Part shown: positions 1 through 7,347 of the stretch, piece by piece
Numbering within the stretch: position 1 is the first letter of the stretch
How the letters are laid out: each line of letters begins with the position of its first letter
From: Chitinophagaceae bacterium
GTDB taxonomy: Bacteria > Bacteroidota > Bacteroidia > Chitinophagales > Chitinophagaceae
Direction of reading: 5' to 3'
Length of the DNA stretch: 8,782 nt
Assembly (NCBI GenBank): GCA_021151685.1
Contig: JAGKWS010000141.1
Location: forward strand, 1 to 8,782
Notes under the pieces: generated by a model
Database searches by the model: none
What the model was told of the DNA's origin: nothing
Seen by the model: only the letters and a program-made list of their open reading frames with translations
Position numbers and translations under genes: made by a program

Positions 1-1606
1 GTTTGAAGTTGGCTGCTGTAACCGAACTGGCCGAAGAGGTCAATGTAACCGTAGGATATGGCGTTGTAGCATAGTTTATGGCCTCGGGGTAGATGGTCAT
101 GGCAATACCAGTAGGCAGGCCACTGAATGTATAGTTGCCAGTGCTGTTGGTAATAGCCTGCTGCATAATGGCACCTGTGCTATTGTTGACACAGTATACC
201 AGCATACCCACAGCGGGTATTGGGTCGGCAGTACCTTTGTTGGCACCTGTAGTAACACTACCACCTATAAAGCCGGGGCCTGAAGTTACTGTACCATAAC
301 CCATGTTGATGTCTTTACCTGCATCGGTAGTGCCGGCAGTGTGGTATATAACATTGGCTGTATTCCAATAGGCACTGGCGTTGTGGTAAGTAGGCTGATG
401 GCCGGTGCCGGGCAGCAGAGAATCTACAAATGCTTTTACACGGAAAGAGTCGGTGCCAAGGCCACAGAAGCTATAGTTCCAACCACCGGATGGATAGAGG
501 TACTGAGAATCTACCGCATACAGCATAGTTGTAGATGGGTTGTAGCGTATGAGCAACACTTTTACTGAGCCTGTAGGTGCTGTACCAGTAAAGTTTACGG
601 CACCTGTAATGCAGCTTGGGGTAGTAACGGTAACGGCAAATGTAGCTGTAGACGGTGTGCAACCACTGGCCGATGCCGTGTAAGAGATAATGGTAGTACC
701 GGCACTTACACCTGTAACATAACCGGTTGAAGACACTGTAGCCACAGATGGGGTGCTACTGGTCCATGTGCCGCCCGACACTGCACCATAATAATAAGCT
801 GAACCGCCAATAGATAGTGTAGCAGGCCCAGTTATAGGACCAGCACTAAGTGAGGAAGATACAGTAATAAGCTTGACACTGATAGACGAGCCACATGGTG
901 CTGCCGAAACTGCATAAGATATGTATGCAGTACCTGTGGCAATACCCGTTACCACACCTGAGACCGCACCAACTGTTGCTACGGCAGGGTTGCTGCTGCT
1001 CCATGTACCACCGCTGGTAGCTGTGCTCATGGTACCGGTGCCACCAGGGCATATGGTTGACGGGCCAAACACAGTATCGGGAATAGGTGCTGCATTTACC
1101 GTAACTACTTTGGTAGCTGCACAGGTAGTTACCAGCGAATAAGAAATTGTAGCCGTGCCGCCCGACACACCCGTTACCACACCTGTTGTAGCATCTACTG
1201 TTGCCCGCCATGTGGTGCCACTGCTCCACGTGCCACCGGGGGTAGTGTTGGTAAGCGTGGTAGTACCACCCACACAAATGGGCGATGCGCCGCCACCAAT
1301 AGCCGAAGGCGGTGCCGAAACGGTAAACGGTGTGGTAAATGTACCCGATGGGCCGGTAAAGGTGATGATGGCCGTACCAGCCACATGGCCGGTAACCACA
1401 GCAGTAGCACCAGACAGTACCGCTACCGATGCTATTGATGGGTTGCTACTGCTCCATGTAGTACCGGTACCGGTGGAATCGGTAGTGCTATAGAGGGTAG
1501 ACGTGCCGCCTATACATGCACCTGCGGTGCCAATGATAGCAGCAAAAGATGTTGCACCCGATAGCAGGAGGGGCAACAGAAGGGTTGTTAGTACTTGTTT
1601 TTTCAT
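1..1606 (-). CDS. Secreted Ig-like repeat protein, paralog of the adjacent gene (3' end outside window)
   Basis: This minus-strand frame is open without a stop from an ATG at 1604-1606 to base 2, giving 535 codons; the 3' end lies outside the window. Residues 1-22 (MKKQVLTTLL..., cut near SFA/AI) form a signal peptide. Four Ig-like repeats follow at about 24-97, 99-171, 172-250 and 251-328, each with a variant of G-T-W-[ST]-S-x-x-P-[AS]-V-A-[ST]-V followed by a V-V-T-G turn and a T-x-I-S-Y strand, typical of bacterial Ig (BIG2-like) domains. Residues 331-535 match the neighbour's two CnaB/prealbumin-like regions at roughly 70% identity by eye. The frame stops at VTAANFK, about 105 residues before the end of the paralog, so a T9SS sorting domain is expected just beyond base 1. 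The role is inferred to be a surface or secreted adhesin or structural protein; no ligand or catalytic site is visible. Confidence 0.85.
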   Translation of the reverse strand, partial: MKKQVLTTLLLPLLLSGATSFAAIIGTAGACIGGTSTLYSTTDSTGTGTTWSSSNPSIASVAVLSGATAVVTGHVAGTAIITFTGPSGTFTTPFTVSAPPSAIGGGASPICVGGTTTLTNTTPGGTWSSGTTWRATVDATTGVVTGVSGGTATISYSLVTTCAATKVVTVNAAPIPDTVFGPSTICPGGTGTMSTATSGGTWSSSNPAVATVGAVSGVVTGIATGTAYISYAVSAAPCGSSISVKLITVSSSLSAGPITGPATLSIGGSAYYYGAVSGGTWTSSTPSVATVSSTGYVTGVSAGTTIISYTASASGCTPSTATFAVTVTTPSCITGAVNFTGTAPTGSVKVLLIRYNPSTTMLYAVDSQYLYPSGGWNYSFCGLGTDSFRVKAFVDSLLPGTGHQPTYHNASAYWNTANVIYHTAGTTDAGKDINMGYGTVTSGPGFIGGSVTTGANKGTADPIPAVGMLVYCVNNSTGAIMQQAITNSTGNYTFSGLPTGIAMTIYPEAINYATTPYPTVTLTSSASSVTAANFK

Positions 1607-1800
1607 AACAAAGACTTGGATTGAGTGTTTAGTTTATGATGCAATACCTATGTAGACGGTTACAACACAAAGAATGTTAGTAGCTAAAAAACATATTTTT
1701 CATAGCCCACATAATATTTGCGATATGGCATTTGTCATACACTCAATTTAGCTATAGTGCATTGCTAATAACAGGGAAACGAAATAAAAAATAATAGCAT
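1607..1800. other. AT-rich upstream region of the left Ig-like gene
   Basis: These bases lie between the start of the left Ig-like gene and the hairpin at 1801-1845. They are much richer in A and T than the flanking genes and hold no credible ORF. A promoter for the minus-strand gene should be here, because a terminator separates it from the upstream paralog. I see no good minus-strand TAnnTTTG box; the nearest is the weak ATTCTTTG at about 1668-1675. No Shine-Dalgarno sequence precedes the ATG, as is usual in Bacteroidota. Confidence 0.4.
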
Positions 1801-1845
1801 ACACCTGCTACCGACCGTATCAGTCAGGTGTGCTTTTTGTTTTTC
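1801..1845. terminator. Bidirectional intrinsic terminator after the complete Ig-like gene
   Basis: ACACCTG (1801-1807) and CAGGTGT (1825-1831) form a perfect 7-bp inverted repeat, and AGC/GCT outside a 2-base bulge extend it by 3 bp. On the plus strand a T-rich run (1834-1845) follows the stem. On the minus strand the stem is followed by the complement of the A-rich stretch at 1781-1800, which is also U-rich in RNA. It begins about 45 bases past the stop codon of the 642-residue gene, so on the minus strand it would end that transcript before the left-hand paralog. Confidence 0.7.
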
Positions 1846-1875
1846 TTGGGGCAGTAGTTACCCTCCCGTACAGCC

Positions 1876-3804
1876 TTATTCCACTTCCAGTTTGCGGGTC
1901 ACATTCAGGTCATTGCCACGCACGTGCAGCACATACAGGCCCTTGGCCAGCTGGCCGATGTTGAGCTTCTGCTGGCCGGTTGGTTGGTTCATATCGGCAG
2001 AGGCGGTTAGTACTACACGGCCAGTAACATCGGTAATGGTGATGTTGGCAACGCCCGTGGTAGTAAGGTTGGCCCATTGTACTGTTACGGCATTGGTAGC
2101 AGGGTTGGGGTACACACTCAGCAAGCCATGGGTAGTAGCTACCGTACCTACAGAAGATGTGATGGGTACTATGGTACGGTACAGGGTACTTTGTTTGAAG
2201 TTGGCCGCTGTTACCGAACTTGCCGCAGAGGTGAGTGTAATAGTGGGGTATGGCGTGGTAGTGTAGCTCATATCCTCGGGATAGATGGTAAGCGGCACGC
2301 CTACAGGCAGCCCGGTGAACGAATAGTTGCCCGCACTGTTGGTAATAGCTTGCTGCAAAACCGCACCCGTGCCGGCATTTACGCAAAAGACATACATACC
2401 CACCGCAGGAATGGCATCGGCAGTGCCTTTGTTGGCACCGGTGGTTACATTGCCTGCTACAAACCCCGGGCCACCACTTACGGTACCATACCCCATATTG
2501 ATGTCTTTACCGGCATCTACAGTGCCTGTGATATGATAGATAACATTGGCCGAGTGCCAGTACACACTGGCATTGTGGTATGTAGGTTGGTGGCCGGTAC
2601 CTACAACGGTTATGGTATCGATGAAGGCTTTTACCCTGAAAGAATCTGTACCGAGGCCGCAGAAGCGGTAGGTCCAGCCGGTAGTAGATTCGGCATTCTG
2701 AGCGGCTACCGAGTACAGCATCAGCGTAGCCGGGTTGTACTTTATCAGCAATACCTTTACAGGTACGGCAGGTGCCGGGCCAGAAAAATTGATTGTTCCT
2801 TCTATGCAACCGGGGGTTGTTACCGTTACTACAATAACAGCCGTTGCAGGGGTGCAACTGCCGCTGGTAACCGTATACGAAATGGTAGTAGTACCCACCG
2901 TAAGCGCACTTACAACGCCCGATGCGCTTATGGTAGCCACCGCAGGATTGCTACTGGCCCATACGCCGCCGGCTACCGTGCTGGTGTAGGTGCCACCGCT
3001 ACCCGTGGTGAGTGTAGCAGGCCCCGAAATAGTACCTGCACTGATGGTGGTAGATACAGTTACCGGGGTACTGGCCGTAAAACTACCCGTACACGCAACT
3101 ACAGTTGCCGTATGAACAATATTGGCAGTACCGGTAGTAATAGCGGTTACTACCCCTGTAGCAGCATCTACTGTGGCCACTGCCGGGTTGGTGCTGCTCC
3201 ATGTACCGCCAGAAACAGTACTGGTGAATGTAGCTGCGGTACCGGGGCACATAACAGCGGTGCCGGAAACTGTATGCGCTGTTGTGAGTCCGTTTACAGT
3301 AACTACGTGCGTTACCGCACATTCGGGCACTACAGAGTAAGAGATAGTGACCATGCCGGGTGCCAAACCTGTTACCACCCCAGTAAAGCCATCTACACTG
3401 GCCACCGAGGAAGTGCTGCTGCCCCATACCCCGCCGGGAGTAGGGTTGCTGAGTGTGGTAGTAGTGCCCACACAAAATGGCGATGTGCCGCCAACAATAG
3501 GTGCCGGAGGTGTATATACAGTAAACGGAAAAGTAGAAATGCCCGATGGCCCCGAAAATGTAATGATGGTAGTACCTGCCGAATGCCCGGTAACTACTGC
3601 CGATGCACCCCATACTGCGCTTACCGTAGCTACCGAGGGGTTGCTGCTACTCCACCATGTGCCGGGCCCCGATGTGTCTACATCGCTGCCAAGCATCACG
3701 GTATCGCCCACGCATACACCAGCGGGGCCCACTATAGTGGCCAATGAAGTAATGCCGGAAAAAACAAAGAGGAAAAGAAGGGTTACATGTAGTAATTTTT
3801 TCAT
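1876..3804 (-). CDS. Secreted Ig-like repeat protein with T9SS C-terminal sorting domain
   Basis: The product has 642 residues. I chose the ATG at 3802-3804 because it opens a clear signal peptide (MKKLLHVTLLFLFVFSG..., cut near SLA/TI). The frame stays open upstream to 4110, but that would overlap pyrC and add a non-secretory leader. Four Ig-like repeats (about 24-97, 99-171, 172-251, 252-329) carry the G-[TV]-W-[SA]-S-[ST]-N-P-[AS]-V-A-T pattern, less exact in repeat 2. Two CnaB/carboxypeptidase-regulatory-like regions follow: about 331-440, and 445-537 with GNYSFTGLPVG. Residues 560-642 are a type A T9SS sorting domain: SVYPNPATN, then ITDVTGRVV, then LAKGLYVLHV and a basic end. The protein should cross the inner membrane by Sec and the outer membrane by T9SS, to be released or anchored at the surface. 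The precise function is unknown; adhesion or matrix structure is an inference from the domains. Confidence 0.9.
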   Translation of the reverse strand: MKKLLHVTLLFLFVFSGITSLATIVGPAGVCVGDTVMLGSDVDTSGPGTWWSSSNPSVATVSAVWGASAVVTGHSAGTTIITFSGPSGISTFPFTVYTPPAPIVGGTSPFCVGTTTTLSNPTPGGVWGSSTSSVASVDGFTGVVTGLAPGMVTISYSVVPECAVTHVVTVNGLTTAHTVSGTAVMCPGTAATFTSTVSGGTWSSTNPAVATVDAATGVVTAITTGTANIVHTATVVACTGSFTASTPVTVSTTISAGTISGPATLTTGSGGTYTSTVAGGVWASSNPAVATISASGVVSALTVGTTTISYTVTSGSCTPATAVIVVTVTTPGCIEGTINFSGPAPAVPVKVLLIKYNPATLMLYSVAAQNAESTTGWTYRFCGLGTDSFRVKAFIDTITVVGTGHQPTYHNASVYWHSANVIYHITGTVDAGKDINMGYGTVSGGPGFVAGNVTTGANKGTADAIPAVGMYVFCVNAGTGAVLQQAITNSAGNYSFTGLPVGVPLTIYPEDMSYTTTPYPTITLTSAASSVTAANFKQSTLYRTIVPITSSVGTVATTHGLLSVYPNPATNAVTVQWANLTTTGVANITITDVTGRVVLTASADMNQPTGQQKLNIGQLAKGLYVLHVRGNDLNVTRKLEVE

Positions 3805-3924
3805 AATTGATTTGTATTGTTGGTTGGTATTAGCAAAAAGTGATTCTGTTGCCTGTAAAAACAGTTTGGGGGAGACCGCAGGTATACCGGTACAAAAGGC
3901 GTTTATCAGGCTCTCCAAAAGCAG

Positions 3925-3953
3925 CAAAGTCCGTGCCAATGACACGGACTTTG
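3925..3953 (-). terminator. Perfect 11-bp hairpin downstream of pyrC
   Basis: CAAAGTCCGTG (3925-3935) and CACGGACTTTG (3943-3953) are exact inverted repeats around a 7-base loop. The element lies about 20 bases after the pyrC stop codon and 121 bases before the start of the Ig-like gene, where a pyrC terminator is expected. The T-tract on the minus strand is only modest (CTGCTTTTGG) and the strongest T-run comes before the stem, so it may instead be a 3'-stabilising hairpin or part of the leader of the downstream gene. The rest of 3805-3973 shows no clear TAnnTTTG box. Confidence 0.55.
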
Positions 3954-3973
3954 AAAAAATAATATAAAAATGA

Positions 3974-5308
3974 TTATCCTCTATTGAAACGTAACCGCTG
4001 GCCGCGTACATGGTCTTGAACCTGCCCGTTGGTGTAGGCAATATCGCCATTAACAAAGGTGGTGTGTACCGTAGCCGGAAAGCTGTGCCCCTCGAAGGGC
4101 GACCAGCCACAGTGGTACAAAATGTTGCTCTTGCTCACGGTATATGGTTGTTGCAGGTTCACCAATACCAGATCGGCATGGTAGCCTTCGCGTATATAGC
4201 CACGCTCGGCTATGCTGAAGCACACTGCAGGTGCATGGCTCATTTTTTCTACCACCCGCTCTATGCTGATGCGGCCTTGCTGTGCATATTGCAGCATCAG
4301 CAACAGGGTGTGCTGCACCAGTGGCACGCCCGATGGGGCTTTTTGGTAGGGTTGTTGTTTTTCTTCCCATGTGTGCGGGGCGTGGTCGGTGGCTATTATG
4401 TCCAGCCGGTCGTCCAGCAGGGCCGCCCATAGTGCTTCTTTATTGTCGGCACTTTTAATGGCCGGGTTACATTTTATCAGGTTGCCATACTGTGCATAGT
4501 CATCGGCAGTAAAGTGCAGGTGATGCACGCATACTTCCGAAGTAATACGTTTATCGGCAAGTGGCATCATGTTGGTGAACAATTGCAACTCGCGCGCTGT
4601 AGATATATGTAATATGTGCAGGCGGGTGTTGTTTTGTTTGGCCAGTTGAATGGCAGAAAATGAGCTGCTGAAACAGGCATCCACATCGCGTATCAGCGGG
4701 TGGAAAGATGTGTCATTGGCATCGGCATAGCGGGCTTTGTTGGCATTTATTATTTGTTCATCTTCGCAGTGGGTGGCTATCAGCAATTCGCTTTCCGAGA
4801 ACAGTTTGTTCAGCGTCACATAATTGTCTACCAGCATATCGCCTGTACTGGAGCCCATAAATATCTTCACCCCACATACATCGTTCTTTTTGGCGTTGGT
4901 GCGCAATACCTCATCTGCATTAGTATTAGACACACCCATAAAGAACGAGTAGTTGGCAACCGATGTGGCTGCACCTATGGCATATTTGTCTTCCAGCAAT
5001 TCCTGCGTTAGTGCCGGTGGGTTGGTGTTGGGCATTTCCATAAAAGAGGTAACACCGCCTGCTACGGCTGCACGGGCCTCGCTGGCTATGGTAGCCTTGT
5101 GGGTAAGGCCCGGCTCGCGAAAGTGTACCTGATCGTCTATGGCACCTGGTAGCAGGTGCAGCCCTTCTGCATTTATTTCCAGACAGTTGGCCGTGGGTTG
5201 CAGTCCCTGCCCTATGCGGGTAATGCGGCCATTCTCTATCAGTACGTCTTGTATGGTACTGGTGCCTTCGTTTACTACGGTGGCACCCTTTATCAGTTTT
5301 GCTTGCAT
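3974..5308 (-). CDS. pyrC: Dihydroorotase (pyrimidine biosynthesis)
   Basis: The 444-residue product is a cytosolic amidohydrolase that interconverts N-carbamoyl-aspartate and dihydroorotate, the third step of de novo UMP synthesis. Its length is usual for the longer dihydroorotase class (TIGR00857 type). Visible motifs are DDQVHFREPG (58-67), which holds metal ligand His62 and substrate-binding Arg64; GGVTSFMEMPNT (84-95); VKIFMGSSTG (147-156), whose Lys148 sits where the carboxylated bridging lysine occurs in the superfamily; ATHCED with His180; LHILHIST with His234; and ATDHAPH with catalytic Asp308. The first His of the usual HxH pair is Gln60, which I recall as a regular feature of Bacteroidota PyrC. 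Residues near 370-425 (GYIREGYHADLVLV) form the usual C-terminal beta part. It is transcribed away from the barrel gene and is probably monocistronic. Other cyclic amidohydrolases such as hydantoinase or allantoinase are less likely given HFREPG. Confidence 0.93.
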   Translation of the reverse strand: MQAKLIKGATVVNEGTSTIQDVLIENGRITRIGQGLQPTANCLEINAEGLHLLPGAIDDQVHFREPGLTHKATIASEARAAVAGGVTSFMEMPNTNPPALTQELLEDKYAIGAATSVANYSFFMGVSNTNADEVLRTNAKKNDVCGVKIFMGSSTGDMLVDNYVTLNKLFSESELLIATHCEDEQIINANKARYADANDTSFHPLIRDVDACFSSSFSAIQLAKQNNTRLHILHISTARELQLFTNMMPLADKRITSEVCVHHLHFTADDYAQYGNLIKCNPAIKSADNKEALWAALLDDRLDIIATDHAPHTWEEKQQPYQKAPSGVPLVQHTLLLMLQYAQQGRISIERVVEKMSHAPAVCFSIAERGYIREGYHADLVLVNLQQPYTVSKSNILYHCGWSPFEGHSFPATVHTTFVNGDIAYTNGQVQDHVRGQRLRFNRG

Positions 5309-5336
5309 ATGGTTAACTTCGCCCTTCTACAGGCAG

Positions 5337-5344
5337 TATTTTTG
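5337..5344 (+). promoter_or_regulatory. Candidate -7 box (TATTTTTG) for the outer-membrane barrel gene
   Basis: TATTTTTG matches the Bacteroidota primary sigma factor -7 consensus TAnnTTTG exactly. It would place the transcription start near 5351, giving a leader of about 47 bases before the ATG at 5398. I see no convincing TTTG or TTG -33 element at the right distance upstream, so the call rests on one box and its position. Confidence 0.45.
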
Positions 5345-5358
5345 TGAACGATATACAG

Positions 5359-5387
5359 CAAATATACCGCAATCGCACTTGTTCAAA
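5359..5387 (-). promoter_or_regulatory. Candidate promoter for pyrC (TTTG -33 and TATATTTG -7)
   Basis: Read on the minus strand, TTTG (5384-5387) is followed after 17 bases by TATATTTG (5359-5366). This fits the Bacteroidota pattern TTTG...TAnnTTTG, with the box spacing at the short end of the usual range. Transcription would start near 5352, leaving a leader of about 44 bases to the pyrC ATG at 5308. No Shine-Dalgarno sequence is visible before that start. Confidence 0.55.
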
Positions 5388-5397
5388 AACCACACAC

Positions 5398-7173
5398 ATG
5401 ATCAAAAAGTCGCTACTCGTTTCTTCTGCATTGTTTTTGTCTGCCACAGCAGGCGCACAAACCACCTTCCTGAAGCTGGGAAGTGATGGGTATCACTACA
5501 TGGACCGTTGGGAAACCCTCAATGGCCGTCTCTGCGATAGCCTTGCCAATGGCGACAAACCAGAGTCGCGCAGGAACATAGTACACTTTATAGAGGCTGT
5601 AATGCCCGGCGGCAATACTGCCGAAGGCACTACCAACCCACTGCACAAACACCTGAGCCAAATAGACGAATACAATATGCGCCAAATGGTATCGGAAAGT
5701 GGCGAATGGGCAGGCGATGAGAATGGTGCTGTAGACTCGAAACATCCGCTGTTCTTTTTGTACCGCAAGCAGTACAATATGATATATGCCAAAACCAACA
5801 ACTTCTTTGTGGCGGTAAACCCTGTAGCCGGCGTACAAGCGGTGATGCAGAATAACAGCATCAGTAACGACCCTACTACAGGCATTGCCATACCCAACAT
5901 GACGCGCGGCAATGCACAGGGGGCAGAACTGCGTGGCTGGATAGCCAAAAAAATTGGTTTCTATACCATGATTACCGACAATCAGGAACGCTACCCCTAC
6001 TTTGTAAACAACTGGGCACAGAAACGCAACGAAGCCGTACCCGGTGCCGACTACTTTAAGAAACCCACCGCACAGTTTGGCGCCTATGACTATCTGCAGG
6101 TGAGTGGCTACATCAATGCCGATCTGGTGAAGAACCATGTAAATGCCACCTTTGGCTTTGGTAAACACTTTATTGGCGATGGTATGACCAGCCTGTTCCT
6201 TACCGACAATTCATCGAACATGCCGTTTATGCGCCTGCAAACACGCATATGGAAGCTGAACTATGAGTGCCTGTTCATGGAGCTGACCCCCCAATACATA
6301 AAGGCAAACGACCGGGTGATGCCCCACAAATACTCCACCATCCGCTACCTGAATGCCAATGTGACCCGCTGGCTGAATCTGGGTTTGTTCGAATCTCAGG
6401 TATTTGCCCGTACCGGTGGTTACGAAATTTCTTACCTAAACCCCATTATCCTTACCACGGCTATGAGCCGCTACAATGGTGCCGGCGACAAGTCTATGCT
6501 GGGCTTTAGTGGCAAGGCTTTGGTGGCCAAACATTTTCAGTTCTATAGCCAGTTTTTGCTCAACGAGTTCCGTATAAAAGAACTGACAGGCGGCAACAAA
6601 TGGTATGGCAATAAGTGGGCGGCACAGTTGGGCGGTAAATACTTCAATGCCTTTGGCATCAAAAATCTGGATCTGCAAGGCGAAATTGATGCTGTGCGTC
6701 CTTATACCTACTCGGCACAAGACACCATTGCCAACTATACCAACTACAACCAACCCATGGCCGACCCGCTGGGCTCGGGCTTCATCAAAATGATTGGGCA
6801 AATACGCTACGAGCCCATCAAAAATCTGGTGCTTACTGCAAGGGCTACTATGTACCGCCGTGGCAACGATAGTGGTGCTGCCAATCTGGGTAACAACATC
6901 TTCCGCAACTATCCTACTGCCGCCTACCAGTACGGGGTAAAAATGATAAACGGCCCCGAAAGCCGCTGCACCATGCTGAGCCTGAATGCATCGTACCAGA
7001 TACGCCGCAACCTCTTTGCCGACCTTGGTGGGGTGTATCGCAACTACGAGAATGTGGCCGGTGTGTACCCACACACCAGTACTACGGGCACCTTTACCAG
7101 CGCGCTCAAAACTACTTATGTGTACTTCGGCATCAGGGTAAACATGCCCCGCCGTGCGTACGACTTCTTTTAA
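5398..7173 (+). CDS. Outer-membrane beta-barrel protein, RemB/Wzi-like
   Basis: The product has 591 residues from the ATG at 5398, which starts a signal peptide (MIKKSLLVSSALFLSATAGA/QT). An in-frame GTG at 5344 falls inside the promoter box and would hide this peptide, so it is unlikely. After an N-terminal periplasmic-looking part (about 21-125), the chain alternates short amphipathic strands rich in aromatic residues and turns, and ends in Phe, as barrels recognised by the BAM complex do. The stretches FGFGKHFIGDGMTSLFLTDN (252-271), TRIWKLNYECLFMEL (282-296) and GGYEISYLNPI (340-350) resemble the Bacteroidota family annotated as gliding motility protein RemB or capsule assembly Wzi-like. 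A role in surface polysaccharide attachment or gliding is therefore an inference from family resemblance recalled from memory. The gene stands alone, between a divergent pyrC and a convergent hydrolase gene. Confidence 0.65.
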   Translation: MIKKSLLVSSALFLSATAGAQTTFLKLGSDGYHYMDRWETLNGRLCDSLANGDKPESRRNIVHFIEAVMPGGNTAEGTTNPLHKHLSQIDEYNMRQMVSESGEWAGDENGAVDSKHPLFFLYRKQYNMIYAKTNNFFVAVNPVAGVQAVMQNNSISNDPTTGIAIPNMTRGNAQGAELRGWIAKKIGFYTMITDNQERYPYFVNNWAQKRNEAVPGADYFKKPTAQFGAYDYLQVSGYINADLVKNHVNATFGFGKHFIGDGMTSLFLTDNSSNMPFMRLQTRIWKLNYECLFMELTPQYIKANDRVMPHKYSTIRYLNANVTRWLNLGLFESQVFARTGGYEISYLNPIILTTAMSRYNGAGDKSMLGFSGKALVAKHFQFYSQFLLNEFRIKELTGGNKWYGNKWAAQLGGKYFNAFGIKNLDLQGEIDAVRPYTYSAQDTIANYTNYNQPMADPLGSGFIKMIGQIRYEPIKNLVLTARATMYRRGNDSGAANLGNNIFRNYPTAAYQYGVKMINGPESRCTMLSLNASYQIRRNLFADLGGVYRNYENVAGVYPHTSTTGTFTSALKTTYVYFGIRVNMPRRAYDFF

Positions 7174-7210
7174 CGTGTGATGCTGTTGTGAATTGAGCGT
7201 GTGACGAAAA

Positions 7211-7323
7211 AACACTACAAAGCAGATTCACGAAAGGGAAAAATAGATTAGAAGGCCACGAAGTGCTTGCTTGCAAAGCAACTTTGTGGCCTTCTGTTTT
7301 GTGTTTCGCCTTGTGTGCTTTGT
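7211..7323. repeat. Nested inverted-repeat region built from CACAAAG / CTTTGTG words
   Basis: Most of the space between the two convergent genes consists of short purine-rich words on the left (ACAAAGCA at 7217-7224, CACGAAAGG, CACGAAG) and their complements on the right (CTTTGTGG, TTTTGTG, TGCTTTGT at 7316-7323). The outer 8-base arms 7217-7224 and 7316-7323 are exact inverted repeats and enclose the 15-bp terminator stem. The first 37 bases after the barrel gene (7174-7210) hold only a small direct repeat, CGTGTGA at 7174-7180 and 7198-7204. Confidence 0.5.
7250..7295. terminator. Bidirectional terminator between convergent genes
   Basis: The 15-base arms 7250-7264 (AGAAGGCCACGAAGT) and 7281-7295 (ACTTTGTGGCCTTCT) pair along their whole length with a single G-U on the plus-strand RNA, closing a 16-base loop that can itself pair through GCTT and AAGC. 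GTTTTGTGTTT follows on the plus strand, and the complement of AAAAATAGATT follows on the minus strand, so both transcripts meet a U-rich stretch after the stem. It lies 76 bases after the barrel gene stop and 52 bases after the hydrolase gene stop. Confidence 0.8.
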
Positions 7324-7347
7324 GGTTAGGGAATCTCTCAAAGCATA

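Noticed and set aside
846..1277. A 143-codon minus-strand frame rich in Trp, Tyr, Cys and His inside the left Ig-like gene
   Set aside because: It is a shifted frame of the real gene; the Trp/Tyr/His content comes from reading the repeat codons out of phase, and the true frame is open through the whole region and matches the paralog.
2077..3747. A 556-codon open frame on the plus strand, antisense to the complete Ig-like gene
   Set aside because: It lies wholly within a convincing coding region. Its translation is an odd mix of Gly, Arg, Tyr and Cys with no signal peptide or domain, as expected from the complement of a Thr/Val/Ser/Gly-rich repeat gene.
1..3804. The regularly spaced similar segments as a CRISPR array or simple DNA satellite
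   Set aside because: The similarity is at the protein level (Ig-like repeats of about 75 residues) with diverged DNA and no identical short repeats separated by unique spacers.
3853..3864. A short palindrome, CTGT-AAAA-ACAG, upstream of the Ig-like gene
   Set aside because: Four-base arms are expected by chance in AT-rich intergenic DNA, and nothing around it suggests an operator.
3805..4110. Upstream extension of the 642-residue Ig-like protein by 102 residues
   Set aside because: It would overlap the end of pyrC, run through the hairpin at 3925-3953 and hide a clear signal peptide starting at 3804.
5413..6168. A 251-codon minus-strand frame opposite the barrel gene, and a similar one at 6436-7215
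   Set aside because: Both are antisense to a gene with a signal peptide and family-like motifs, and neither shows recognisable domains or a plausible promoter.
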